Shown: positions 26,277 to 34,619, numbered from the stretch's first letter. The stretch is DNA of 64,000 nucleotides from Marinobacter alexandrii (GCA_039984955.1 JBDWTN010000007.1:1310501-1374500); one strand, 5' to 3'. Notes: generated by a model from the sequence alone, not told the origin. Numbers and translations: made by a program.

Positions 26277-26301
26277 CTAGGCATAGGTTTTAGCTATGCC
26301 T
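26277..26301 (+). repeat. REP-like hairpin upstream of second RAYT
   Basis: CTAG overlapping a perfect 8-bp stem AGGCATAG / CTATGCCT with a 7-nt loop, 44 nt before the RAYT start. Shares the CTAG edge with the other hairpins but has a different stem. Confidence 0.65.
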
Positions 26302-26344
26302 ATCTATCTTGATGCTTTCATAGCAACATACATATATAACAAAA

Positions 26345-26888
26345 ATGTCAGAAAGCTATCAAATCAAAGATCAGGGAGGAACACATTTTCTAACATGTCA
26401 GGTTGTAGGCTGGGTGGATGTTTTTAGTAGAAAAATATACCGAGACATAGTTATTGATAGTTTAAGGTATTGCATGAAGGAAAAAGATTTAGTTGTATAT
26501 GCATATGTTATTATGACAAATCATGTTCATCTAATTGTAAGGTCAAATTCAGAAGCTTTCGGACACAATTAGGGATTTTAAGAGGTTTACATCCAATCAA
26601 ATATTGAAAAGCATTGATGAGAATAATATCGAGAGCAGAAAGGACTGGATGAAAGTCGTATTTTCTTATCATGCAAAATTCAATAAGAGAGTAAAAGACA
26701 AGCAATTTTGGACACATGAAAATCATGCGGTTGAATTGACCTCCAACGAAATGATAGATAGTAAAATGAATTACATTCATGAAAATCCAGTGAGAGCTGG
26801 ATGGGTGGAAAAAGAAGAAGATTATTTGTACAGTAGTGCGAGAAATTATGCAGGTTTGAATGACCTATTAGAAATAGAAATGATATGA
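26345..26888 (+). pseudogene. REP-associated tyrosine transposase (RAYT), frameshifted
   Basis: N-terminal frame (26345-26572): MSESYQIKDQGGTHFLTCQV to VIMTNHVHLIVRSNS, containing the HUH motif HVH. A one-base loss near 26549-26552 breaks the frame; the other frame resumes as QKLSDTIRDFKRFTSNQILKSID and runs to YLYSSARNYAGLNDLLEIEMI. Together they make a normal-length RAYT of about 180 residues. The segment equivalent to EYHPIEL in the neighbouring copy is ENHAVEL here. A REP hairpin starts directly after its stop codon. Confidence 0.85.
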
Positions 26889-26913
26889 AAGCGTAGGTGC
26901 AACCTACGCTTAG
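26889..26913 (-). repeat. REP hairpin directly after second RAYT
   Basis: AAGCGTAGGT-GCA-ACCTACGCTT, a perfect 10-bp stem with a 3-nt loop, followed by AG; on the minus strand it starts CTAAGC. It begins at the base after the RAYT stop codon. Confidence 0.75.
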
Positions 26914-26917
26914 ATGA

Positions 26918-26974
26918 GGTGAATATTTCAGTAATACTGATTATGTACAAATTGACATAAAAGTTCAGCGATAA
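26918..26974 (+). pseudogene. 3' fragment of a paralogous acidic lipoprotein gene
   Basis: Reads GEYFSNTDYVQIDIKVQR-stop, homologous to the last 18 codons of the gene at 24278 (GEYFDASDYVQIDIKVQR-stop). The last ~30 nt are identical, with synonymous changes before that. It starts 5 nt after the REP hairpin and is followed by a matching terminator. It is probably the surviving end of a tandem paralogue. Confidence 0.75.
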
Positions 26975-26992
26975 TAGCTACGTAGTAGAAAT

Positions 26993-27022
26993 AAAAAAAG
27001 GGAGCAAATGCTCCCTTTTTTT
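26993..27022 (+). terminator. Intrinsic terminator of lost lipoprotein paralogue
   Basis: Stem GGGAGC / GCTCCC with loop AAAT, flanked by A-run and T-run; homologous to the terminator at 25387-25413. It may also serve the convergent protease gene. Confidence 0.75.
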
Positions 27023-27041
27023 GTGCTCTTTTTTAAGATTT

Positions 27042-27731
27042 TTAATCCCTCCCTAAGAAGATCATCACATAGTAAAGAAGAGTTGCAAGAGCTCCAAGAG
27101 CTGCTACCAGATAGGTGGATGCTGCCGCATTCAACGCATCCTTTGCCATTGCATGCTCTCTATCGTCCACAATGTTTCGATCTTTTATCCATGCTAGTGC
27201 TCTATTGCTGGCATCATATTCTACCGGTAAGGTTACGAAAGCAAATAAGGTAAAAACACTATAGCAGCCTATGATTACGAGTATTGCCAGATCAAAAGGA
27301 ATGACCTGAGGCAATAGAAACGCTCCAAAGAACATCGCCATAAAGATGATATTGATAATCCTCGCGCTTACATTTTGAACTGGGACCATTGCTGACCTAA
27401 ACTCAAGCCATTTATAAGCTTTAGCGTGCTGAACAGCATGCCCACACTCGTGTGCCGCTACGGCAGCTGCCGCAGCTGAACGTCCATTATAAACATCCGC
27501 GCTAAGATTCACCGTTTTATTTGCTGGATTATAATGATCCGTAAGCTTTCCTTGAACAGATGTAACGCTTACGTCATGAATTCCATTATCTCTCAACATT
27601 AACTCAGCTATTTCACGTCCTGACAAGCCAGAACCTAATGTCACCTGAGAATACTTCTTAAACTTATTTTTCAGTCGAGTGCTAACAGCCCAGCTAGCAA
27701 TCATGAAAACAATAATTATTACTAATATCAT
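27042..27731 (-). CDS. YugP-family zinc metallopeptidase
   Basis: 229 residues. It starts with a membrane segment (ILVIIIVFMIASWAV), has the zinc motif AAHECGHAVQHAKAYKW (HEXXH-like HECGH) near residue 95, and has two or three further membrane helices. This matches the YugP/Zn_peptidase_2 family of membrane-bound proteases of unknown substrate. It is last in a minus-strand group behind the flippase-like gene, with a 108-nt gap. Confidence 0.88.
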   Translation of the reverse strand: MILVIIIVFMIASWAVSTRLKNKFKKYSQVTLGSGLSGREIAELMLRDNGIHDVSVTSVQGKLTDHYNPANKTVNLSADVYNGRSAAAAAVAAHECGHAVQHAKAYKWLEFRSAMVPVQNVSARIINIIFMAMFFGAFLLPQVIPFDLAILVIIGCYSVFTLFAFVTLPVEYDASNRALAWIKDRNIVDDREHAMAKDALNAAASTYLVAALGALATLLYYVMIFLGRD

Positions 27732-27839
27732 ATTATACGTTATTTCAAATGCTATTTATAAATCAACTTTTCAATTATCGAGCATACGATAATTCCAATT
27801 CAAATGTTCCTACCATTTTCAGGCCAACTTCAATATATG

Positions 27840-28826
27840 TCAATTTGTCGTTTTCTTAACGGAAGCTCTACGAATTAAAAAGGAAATTATTATAGCTATT
27901 GTTCCAAATAAGGCTATCGCTACTATTTGTGATGTATGTAATAAAGTCGCAAGAAACACGCCAGTAGTTTCATCAATTGAATAAAGTAGCAGCATTCCTG
28001 CAATCATTCCGTGATAAGTTCCAAAACCACTCTGTACTGGAAGAGATATGGCTATACCTCCAGTAACTAAAAGCATAAAACCTGCTCCAATGCCAAGGTG
28101 GGATGTTTCAGGCAAAGAAAAAACGATGATGTAAGACATGAGAAAATATACAAGCCACAGTATCATAGTTGAAACTAAAAAACCAACGGGCCTCTTAATT
28201 TTTCTCAGGGAAAGAATCCCATTGATAAACCCCTTAATCAATTCTGCGAATTTTCCTTTCAACCGATCTTGTCTTTTGACGAAGACAATCAAAACAGACA
28301 TACCTAAAAGTCCCAAGATGAGGACAATTCCAATCACATAATTTGGAATATTTAAATCTTTGTATGCCTGGTTTAGAAAAGTCATTAGTCTTTCCGATTC
28401 AATAATTAAACTGATAAAAATCAATACTAAAAGCGTAAGCATATCAACCACACGCTCAGCAACCACGCTCCCAATCGCTACAGGCATTGAAACTTTATCA
28501 TTCCTATTTAAAATACCGCATCTCGTTATTTCTCCCAATCGAGGTAGTGCCAAATTTGCCAAATAACCAATCAAAACAGCAAGTGTCGTTCTGGAGGTTT
28601 TTAAATTATACCCTAAGGGCTCTAACAAAATATTCCATCGGTAAGCTCTTGCTACATATGCCACAATGGAAAGGATAATAGAAACAATCACCCAGCTGTA
28701 GTCTACGGATTGCGCTCTTGCCCAAAAATCTACCCAATCAATATTTCTAAATACGAGGTATAATAGTAAGGACGCTAAACCAACGCTTATTGTGACTTTT
28801 AAAATGGATATAAATGTCTTAGACAT
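27840..28826 (-). CDS. Lysylphosphatidylglycerol synthase TM-region / flippase-like (UPF0104) membrane protein
   Basis: 328 residues with about eight membrane segments. Motifs such as FRNIDWVDFWARAQSVDYSW, YRWNILLEPLGYN, LANLALPRLGEITRCGIL and the C-terminal PVQSGFGTYHG region fit the LPG_synthase_TM family. It lacks the aminoacyl-transferase domain of MprF, so it is more likely a lipid flippase-like protein. It lies 4 nt downstream of panD, in the panC-panD unit. Substrate unknown. Confidence 0.8.
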   Translation of the reverse strand: MSKTFISILKVTISVGLASLLLYLVFRNIDWVDFWARAQSVDYSWVIVSIILSIVAYVARAYRWNILLEPLGYNLKTSRTTLAVLIGYLANLALPRLGEITRCGILNRNDKVSMPVAIGSVVAERVVDMLTLLVLIFISLIIESERLMTFLNQAYKDLNIPNYVIGIVLILGLLGMSVLIVFVKRQDRLKGKFAELIKGFINGILSLRKIKRPVGFLVSTMILWLVYFLMSYIIVFSLPETSHLGIGAGFMLLVTGGIAISLPVQSGFGTYHGMIAGMLLLYSIDETTGVFLATLLHTSQIVAIALFGTIAIIISFLIRRASVKKTTN

Positions 28827-28830
28827 TTAA

Positions 28831-29181
28831 TTAAGAAACCAGACGGTTCTTTTCATCGGGAAATATGACAATTGGCTCGTGATTCTTTGCTTCCTGCTGA
28901 TCTAATGAACAATACGAAATAATGATAACAATATCACCTACCTGAGCCTTTCTAGCGGCTGGTCCATTGAGGCAAATCTGCCCTGATCCTCTTGCTCCTT
29001 TGATAACATATGTTTCAAGTCGTTCACCGTTATTGATGTTCACGATCTGAACTTTTTCGTTCTCAATCAGATTCGCCGCTTCCATCAAGTTCTCATCAAT
29101 TGTGATGGAACCCACATAATGAAGCTCAGCTTCTGTGATTTTTACTCTATGAATCTTCGATTTAAGTACCTCTATGTACAT
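28831..29181 (-). CDS. panD: Aspartate 1-decarboxylase
   Basis: Makes beta-alanine for pantothenate from L-aspartate. The 116 residues match the proenzyme. The self-cleavage site Gly24-Ser25 is present (HYVGSITID), giving the pyruvoyl cofactor. The active-site region [29 protein letters not shown] is well conserved. It lies 6 nt downstream of panC, so beta-alanine and pantothenate synthesis are co-expressed. Confidence 0.96.
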   Translation of the reverse strand: MYIEVLKSKIHRVKITEAELHYVGSITIDENLMEAANLIENEKVQIVNINNGERLETYVIKGARGSGQICLNGPAARKAQVGDIVIIISYCSLDQQEAKNHEPIVIFPDEKNRLVS

Positions 29182-29187
29182 GCCCTC

Positions 29188-30039
29188 CTATTTGAGCCGC
29201 AAATATAAATTATCAATCAGTCTTATCCCTTCTACATAACCGGCAACACATATTGCAAGTTCATTTAATGATCGATAAGTGCTTACCGTCGATAAATCTG
29301 ACGGGTCTATCGCTTCAAGATATTCCAAATCAAAGCCCTCCGCCTCTTCATACATTTTTTTTGTAGCCTCCAAAAGCTCGTTTAAGTCTTTTCTAGAATC
29401 TATTCCACTTCCCATTTTTGATAGACCTTCATAAATAACCGTAGCATTTTTTAATCCCTGATCAGATAATTGCCTATTTCTTGAAGACATTGCAAGTCCT
29501 GTAGTTTCCCTTACTGTGTCCACACCAACAATTTGACATGCAAAACTTAGATCTTTACACATTCTTCTTATCAGAATAAATTGCTGCAAATCTTTTAATC
29601 CAAAATATGCCTTGGATGGAAGTGTCAAATGAAGCAGTTTACTTACTATAACTCCCACTCCGTCAAAATGATCCGGTCGATATTTTCCTTCGAGTATCTC
29701 AGAAAGATCTCCAAAATCAATCGTTACAATTTGCTTTGATGGATAGAGGTCTTTTTCACTGGGTGCGAAAACCAGATCTACTCCCTTTCCTTCAAGCAAT
29801 CGGACATCCTCTTCTAAAACTCGTGGATATTTTGCTAAATCTTTGGCACTATTAAACTGCAGTGGATTAACAAAAATACTAACGATGGTCCGATCATTTT
29901 CTTCGATCGAACGCTTGACAAGTGCCAGATGACCTTCATGCAAAGCTCCCATTGTAGGCACAAATCCAATGGTTTTGGATTCTTTCTTGTAAGAAGAAAC
30001 AATATCGGAAAGTTCTTTTTTGGCGCTCAGTACGCGCAT
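29188..30039 (-). CDS. panC: Pantothenate synthetase
   Basis: Condenses pantoate with beta-alanine using ATP. The 283 residues match the family. Motifs: VPTMGALHEGHLALVKRS (HIGH-like), FVNPLQFN, YFGLKDLQQFILIRRM and RETTGLAMSSRNRQLS (KMSKS-like). First gene of panC-panD; it diverges from the GT5-like gene across a 113-nt gap. Confidence 0.96.
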   Translation of the reverse strand: MRVLSAKKELSDIVSSYKKESKTIGFVPTMGALHEGHLALVKRSIEENDRTIVSIFVNPLQFNSAKDLAKYPRVLEEDVRLLEGKGVDLVFAPSEKDLYPSKQIVTIDFGDLSEILEGKYRPDHFDGVGVIVSKLLHLTLPSKAYFGLKDLQQFILIRRMCKDLSFACQIVGVDTVRETTGLAMSSRNRQLSDQGLKNATVIYEGLSKMGSGIDSRKDLNELLEATKKMYEEAEGFDLEYLEAIDPSDLSTVSTYRSLNELAICVAGYVEGIRLIDNLYLRLK

Positions 30040-30077
30040 AGCCTAGATCGATTTAATTCGCTAACTTATTGAAAGCG

Positions 30078-30108
30078 TTGATAATAAATCAAAAAAATGG
30101 TAAATTTG
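30078..30108 (+). promoter_or_regulatory. Promoter (-33 TTG, -7 TAAATTTG) of the GT5-like/glmS group
   Basis: TTG at 30078-30080 and TAAATTTG at 30101-30108 are 20 nt apart, the normal Bacteroidota spacing, and about 45 nt before the start codon. The clearest -33/-7 pair in the window. Confidence 0.6.
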
Positions 30109-30152
30109 TGCTCATTTTTAAAGTCCCATCAAGAATTTAATCAAAAGCAAGT

Positions 30153-30962
30153 ATGGAAAACATTAGAATCCTCTATGTGGCAAGCGAGATCAATCCATTT
30201 CTCAAGACCACAGAAGTAGCGGAATTTGTGAGAAGGCTACCCCAAGCTATGCAAGAAAGGGGTATGGAAATTAGGATTTTAGTTCCAAGATTCGGACTTA
30301 TAAACGAGCGAAAAAACCGCTTGCATGAAGTCGTAAGGTTATCAGGAATAAATATTGCCGTTGGTGATGAAGAAAAGCCTCTCGTAATTAAGGTGGCTTC
30401 TATTCCAAATGCAAAACTTCAAGTTTACTTCATTGATAATGAAGATTACTTCTACAGAAAATCAGTCTTTTTTGATAAAGAAGATAACTTCTTTGAAGAC
30501 AATGATGAAAGAGCAATATTCTTCTGTAAAGGCGTTCTAGAAACGGTGAAAAAATTGGGATGGTCTCCTGATATTATTCACTGCAATGATTGGATGACAA
30601 GTTTGATTCCTCTTTATACAAAGACGACTTACAAGAATGACCCTATTTATAAGGACTCTAAGACTGTTTTCACAATTTATAACAATCGTTTTTCACATAA
30701 ATTCGGTTCAGACTTGCTTGAAAAGGTAAAAATGATCGATATTGACGATCAAATGCTGGATCCATTAAAAACCGCAGATTATGATGGTTTTGTGAAGCTT
30801 GGCATGCAATATGCAGATGCAGTAATCAATGCTAAGGAAGAGAACACAGATAGCTTCGAAAAGCTAATCTCTGACTTAGGAGATAAGAAAACGGATACGA
30901 TAGAAAAGGATGAAAATTTTGAGGAGTCTTACTACAATTTATACAATGAACTTATTGGCTAA
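30153..30962 (+). CDS. Glycogen/starch-synthase-like protein, GT5 N-terminal domain only
   Basis: 269 residues resembling only the N-terminal (GT5) half of glycogen synthase: ILYVASEINPFLKTTEVAEFVRRLPQAM, then CNDWMTSLIPLYTKTTY. The GlgA K-x-G-G-L motif is degenerate (KTTEVAE) and the C-terminal GT1 half is absent, so synthase activity is doubtful. This short form next to a DUF4270 gene and glmS recurs in Bacteroidota, which argues against a recent truncation. It overlaps the DUF4270 start by 17 nt. Confidence 0.8.
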   Translation: MENIRILYVASEINPFLKTTEVAEFVRRLPQAMQERGMEIRILVPRFGLINERKNRLHEVVRLSGINIAVGDEEKPLVIKVASIPNAKLQVYFIDNEDYFYRKSVFFDKEDNFFEDNDERAIFFCKGVLETVKKLGWSPDIIHCNDWMTSLIPLYTKTTYKNDPIYKDSKTVFTIYNNRFSHKFGSDLLEKVKMIDIDDQMLDPLKTADYDGFVKLGMQYADAVINAKEENTDSFEKLISDLGDKKTDTIEKDENFEESYYNLYNELIG

Positions 30963-32334
30963 GAAGCTCTCAATTAAGAATATTATAAAACCGGGATTAA
31001 TGATTTTGATCCCGGTTTTTTTAAGCTGTGAAACAAATCAAGATCTTGGAATAAACTATGAGCTTGAATCAAATACTAATGTCAAATTTGTAGAATTTAC
31101 TCTGCCGGCTACCAATATTTTTCTTGATAGTCTCAGGACTGACGGTGAAAATAGAATTCTGGTTGGCACCTTTAATGACCCCTTGACCGGCTCTGTAAAC
31201 GCAGAAGGATATTTTCAATTTTTATACGAAGGAGGGCCTTTTCCAAGAAAAAGACAAACCTCAGGAGAACCAAACCCACCAGACACACTCCAACTAGACT
31301 CAATAATAGTCACATTTGAGTCCAACGCTGTAATCCCTCAAAGCGGATCTTCCTTCCAGGAATTTAAATTAGTAGAACTTCAAGACTCTCTTGAAAGCTC
31401 AGCAGTTTACCTATCAAACCTACAACAAATACCTGCAACAGAAATTGGAACATACTCCAGTACAATCAATACTTTGCTTGACACATTGTATAGAATTAAA
31501 TTAGAAGATGATTACGCTAATTCTTTTTTCGACTTAATAGGTGACATTACTGCAGATTCGACACAGTTGGTAATAACAACTATTTTTCAATCTCTTGGAG
31601 TAATTCCAGGAGCATCCTCAGAGAGTATTGCAGCTTTGGATTTAGCTAGCGACACCTCACGTTTGATTATGTACTCCTCTCCCGCAGACCCTGATGCTGA
31701 AGACACTACATACCTTACAACTTTTAGATTTACAGGTAAAAATTATTCCTACTTAGATAGAGATCGTACAGGTTCAAGTTTTGATGGTATAGTTGAGAAT
31801 GCGAACTTTGATTTAGCCTCTAACCAAACATTAATTGATCCTCTCTCAGGCATTAGTACTGCTTTTTCCATTACTCCACTTGAAGATTTTTTTAGAGAAA
31901 ACGGAAATATCCTTATCAACAATGCCACATTGGCTTTTGAATTTGAAAGTGAAAACGATAGAGATACTCTGGTCAGCTTTATAAACTTTCTCAGAAAAGA
32001 GGACAATAGCATTTTTGGCCCTGCCACAGTCACCAACTCATTTGCGAACATAGTCATGAACGATGCAGGATATCTGAATCTACAGACTGCCCCCGCGATA
32101 GGCACACTAAATGACAGTAAAGAAAATATTCTCATTAGTTCTACCCTTTTCTACCAACAGCTGTATAATCAATTTAATAAAGCCGACAGCTTGGCTTTTC
32201 TTATTCCAACATCAGGTGAGATTAGATCAATCAATGACCTTGTTACAATAAGTGCTATAGATGTCACATTAAATAGGACTATCTTGGCAGAAGACGGCAT
32301 TAAACTCAGGCTGTACTATACAGAGGTGAATTAA
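30946..32334 (+). CDS. DUF4270 family lipoprotein
   Basis: 462 residues from the ATG at 30946; an upstream in-frame ATG at 30910 is less likely. The signal peptide (MNLLAKKLSIKNIIKP to PVFLSC) ends in a lipobox. The body matches the Bacteroidota DUF4270 group (beta-rich, TLQLDSIIVTFES, TTFRFTGKNYSY, IRSINDLVTISAIDVTL). Role unknown; its conserved place before glmS suggests envelope work. The codons for the signal peptide contain a strong terminator-like hairpin (30987-31022). Start overlaps the previous gene by 17 nt. Confidence 0.85.
   Translation: MNLLAKKLSIKNIIKPGLMILIPVFLSCETNQDLGINYELESNTNVKFVEFTLPATNIFLDSLRTDGENRILVGTFNDPLTGSVNAEGYFQFLYEGGPFPRKRQTSGEPNPPDTLQLDSIIVTFESNAVIPQSGSSFQEFKLVELQDSLESSAVYLSNLQQIPATEIGTYSSTINTLLDTLYRIKLEDDYANSFFDLIGDITADSTQLVITTIFQSLGVIPGASSESIAALDLASDTSRLIMYSSPADPDAEDTTYLTTFRFTGKNYSYLDRDRTGSSFDGIVENANFDLASNQTLIDPLSGISTAFSITPLEDFFRENGNILINNATLAFEFESENDRDTLVSFINFLRKEDNSIFGPATVTNSFANIVMNDAGYLNLQTAPAIGTLNDSKENILISSTLFYQQLYNQFNKADSLAFLIPTSGEIRSINDLVTISAIDVTLNRTILAEDGIKLRLYYTEVN
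30987..31022 (+). terminator. Terminator-like hairpin inside the DUF4270 signal-peptide codons
   Basis: 11-bp perfect stem AAAACCGGGAT / ATCCCGGTTTT, 11-nt loop, then continuing T-run (31016-31022). It starts 25 nt after the stop of the GT5-like gene but lies within codons 14-26 of the next gene. Its strength equals the real terminators of the window. Confidence 0.75.
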
Positions 32335-32354
32335 CTTCAAAATAAATTTCAAAA

Positions 32355-34193
32355 ATGTGTGGAATAGTAGGATACCTTGGACCTAAACAAGCTTACCCAA
32401 TCATCATAAGTGGATTACAACGACTTGAATACAGGGGGTATGATAGCACAGGGGTCGCACTGATCAGTCAAGGCGACATTGACGTTCATAAAAAGCAAGG
32501 AAAAGTTCAGGATCTTAAAGACTATACGAAAGAAGAAGCCCTTGATGGAAATATTGGGATAGGTCACACAAGATGGGCAACACATGGAGAACCAAACGAT
32601 GTTAATGCACATCCTCACCTATCCAATAGTGGAGACTTAGCACTCATACATAATGGAATCATTGAGAATTACGGATCTCTTAAAGAGGATTTATCTCAAA
32701 AGGGCTATATTTTCAAAAGCGAAACTGACACAGAAGTCTTTGTCAATTTCATTGAGGATATTAAAAAAAATGAAAAGGTTTCATTAGAGGATGCCCTTAG
32801 GATTGCTCTTTCTAAAGTTATTGGAGCATATGCCATTGCTATCATTTCAAAAGACAACCCCAAAAAATTAATCGCGGCTAGAAAAGGTAGTCCCCTCGTA
32901 ATAGGGCTAGGAAAAGGTGAATTCTTCATAGCGTCTGATGCTACTCCGATCATTGAGCATACGAATGAAGTCATCTATCTAAAGGATGAAGAAATTGCTG
33001 TCATGGAGGGTGATTCCTTCACCATTACTGATTCGAAAGACATACCTCAGACTCCTTATGTACAAACACTTGATTTAGAGCTGGAGGCAATCGAAAAAGG
33101 AGGTTATGAACATTTCATGTTAAAAGAAATTTTCGAACAACCGCGCTCCATAGCTGATTGTATGCGAGGTAGACTTAATGCCGATACGGGAGAGCTGGTA
33201 TTAGGAGGTATTCGAAATTACTCCAACGCCTTAGTAAATGCCGAAAGAATCATCATCGTGGCATGTGGAACTTCATGGCACGCTGGCTTAGTTGCTGAAT
33301 ACCTCATCGAAGACCTGTGCAGAATCCCTGTTGAAGTTGAATATGCTTCAGAATTTCGATATAGAAACCCAGTTATCAAAGAAGGAGATATTCTACTAGC
33401 AATATCTCAATCTGGAGAAACTGCGGACACATTAGCTGCTATAGAGTTAGCCAAAAGTAAGGGTGCAATAGTTTTAGGTGTTGTAAATACTGTAGGATCA
33501 TCTATTTCAAGAATATCTCATGAAGGGGCTTATCTTCATGCTGGCCCTGAGATTGGTGTGGCTTCTACCAAAGCTTTTACTGCCCAGCTTACAGTATTAT
33601 ATATGATTGCCTTAAGAGCAGCAAATCGTAAGGGAACAATAACTGAAAACAAATATCAAGAGCTAATAAGAGAGTTGAGCCTAATTCCTGATAAGGTCGA
33701 AAAAGCTCTCAAATCAAGTGATAAGATTGAAGAGGTTTCTGATTTATTTAAGAATGCAAAAAACTTCTTATATCTAGGTCGAGGATATAATTTCCCTGTC
33801 GCCCTAGAGGGCGCCCTTAAGCTCAAAGAAATTTCATACATCCATGCTGAGGGGTATCCTGCGGCAGAAATGAAGCATGGCCCGATAGCGCTTATTGATG
33901 AAAATATGCCCGTTGTTGTCATTGCTACTCGTGATAGCAGTTACGATAAAATAGTTTCTAATATTCAGGAGGTAAAGGCTCGAAAAGGGATTGTAATTGC
34001 TATTGTAACAGAGGGTGATTCTTTAATTCCTGATATGGCTGATTTCACGATAGAAGTTCCATCGACGCATGAATCTTTAATGCCACTTTTATCAGTTGTT
34101 CCACTTCAATTGCTCAGCTACTATATCGCAGTACTTAGAGGTGCAAATGTGGATCAACCAAGAAATTTGGCAAAATCTGTTACCGTAGAATAA
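32355..34193 (+). CDS. glmS: Glutamine-fructose-6-phosphate aminotransferase (isomerizing)
   Basis: Makes glucosamine-6-phosphate, first step of UDP-GlcNAc synthesis for peptidoglycan and LPS. The 612 residues are the normal length. It starts MCGIVGYLGPK, where Cys2 is the glutaminase nucleophile; RLEYRGYDSTG and HTRWATHGEPNDVNAHPH follow. Two SIS domains carry VACGTSWHAGLVAEY, ISQSGETADT and LGRGYNFPVALEGALKLKEISY. No glmS ribozyme is evident in the 20-nt gap from the DUF4270 gene. It is co-transcribed with ridA. Confidence 0.97.
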   Translation: MCGIVGYLGPKQAYPIIISGLQRLEYRGYDSTGVALISQGDIDVHKKQGKVQDLKDYTKEEALDGNIGIGHTRWATHGEPNDVNAHPHLSNSGDLALIHNGIIENYGSLKEDLSQKGYIFKSETDTEVFVNFIEDIKKNEKVSLEDALRIALSKVIGAYAIAIISKDNPKKLIAARKGSPLVIGLGKGEFFIASDATPIIEHTNEVIYLKDEEIAVMEGDSFTITDSKDIPQTPYVQTLDLELEAIEKGGYEHFMLKEIFEQPRSIADCMRGRLNADTGELVLGGIRNYSNALVNAERIIIVACGTSWHAGLVAEYLIEDLCRIPVEVEYASEFRYRNPVIKEGDILLAISQSGETADTLAAIELAKSKGAIVLGVVNTVGSSISRISHEGAYLHAGPEIGVASTKAFTAQLTVLYMIALRAANRKGTITENKYQELIRELSLIPDKVEKALKSSDKIEEVSDLFKNAKNFLYLGRGYNFPVALEGALKLKEISYIHAEGYPAAEMKHGPIALIDENMPVVVIATRDSSYDKIVSNIQEVKARKGIVIAIVTEGDSLIPDMADFTIEVPSTHESLMPLLSVVPLQLLSYYIAVLRGANVDQPRNLAKSVTVE

Positions 34194-34202
34194 ATTGATA
34201 AT

Positions 34203-34580
34203 ATGAAAGAAATAATTAACTCACCTAAAGCTCCAGCTCCAATTGGGCCATACTCTCAAGCGGTAAAATCAGGAAATACCCTTTACGTATCTGGTCAAAT
34301 TCCAATTGATCAGGAAAGAGATGTGTTAATTGAGGGTTCAATTGAAGATGAGACCGAGCAAGTCATGAAAAACCTTAGTCATATTCTCAAAGAAGCTGGA
34401 TTGACTTTTGAAAATGTTTTAAAGTGCTCAATTTTTGTTTCTAACATGAAAGACTTTGCTCGCATCAACGCTGTATATGGACAATATTTCAAGGAAAACC
34501 CACCTGCTAGAGAAACTGTAGAAGTAAGCGGCCTACCAAAAGGGGTAAATGTTGAAATTTCTTGCATAGCTTCTTTCTAA
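34203..34580 (+). CDS. ridA: RidA family enamine/imine deaminase
   Basis: Hydrolyses reactive 2-aminoacrylate-type enamines formed by PLP enzymes. The 125 residues match. APIGPYSQAVKSGNTLYVSGQ and the C-terminal NPPARETVEVSGLPKGVNVEISCIA include the Arg used for carboxylate binding in active RidA proteins. It lies 9 nt downstream of glmS. Confidence 0.94.
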   Translation: MKEIINSPKAPAPIGPYSQAVKSGNTLYVSGQIPIDQERDVLIEGSIEDETEQVMKNLSHILKEAGLTFENVLKCSIFVSNMKDFARINAVYGQYFKENPPARETVEVSGLPKGVNVEISCIASF

Positions 34581-34619
34581 GAATACTAATGTAATACCAG
34601 CTTTCCATTAGTTGATTTG

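Noticed and set aside
30153-30962. Pseudogene of glycogen synthase
   Set aside because: The open frame is intact, has its own clear promoter and recurs in this short form in Bacteroidota, so it is a distinct protein rather than a decayed synthase.
32335-32354. glmS ribozyme
   Set aside because: Only 20 nt separate the DUF4270 stop from glmS, too short for the ribozyme.
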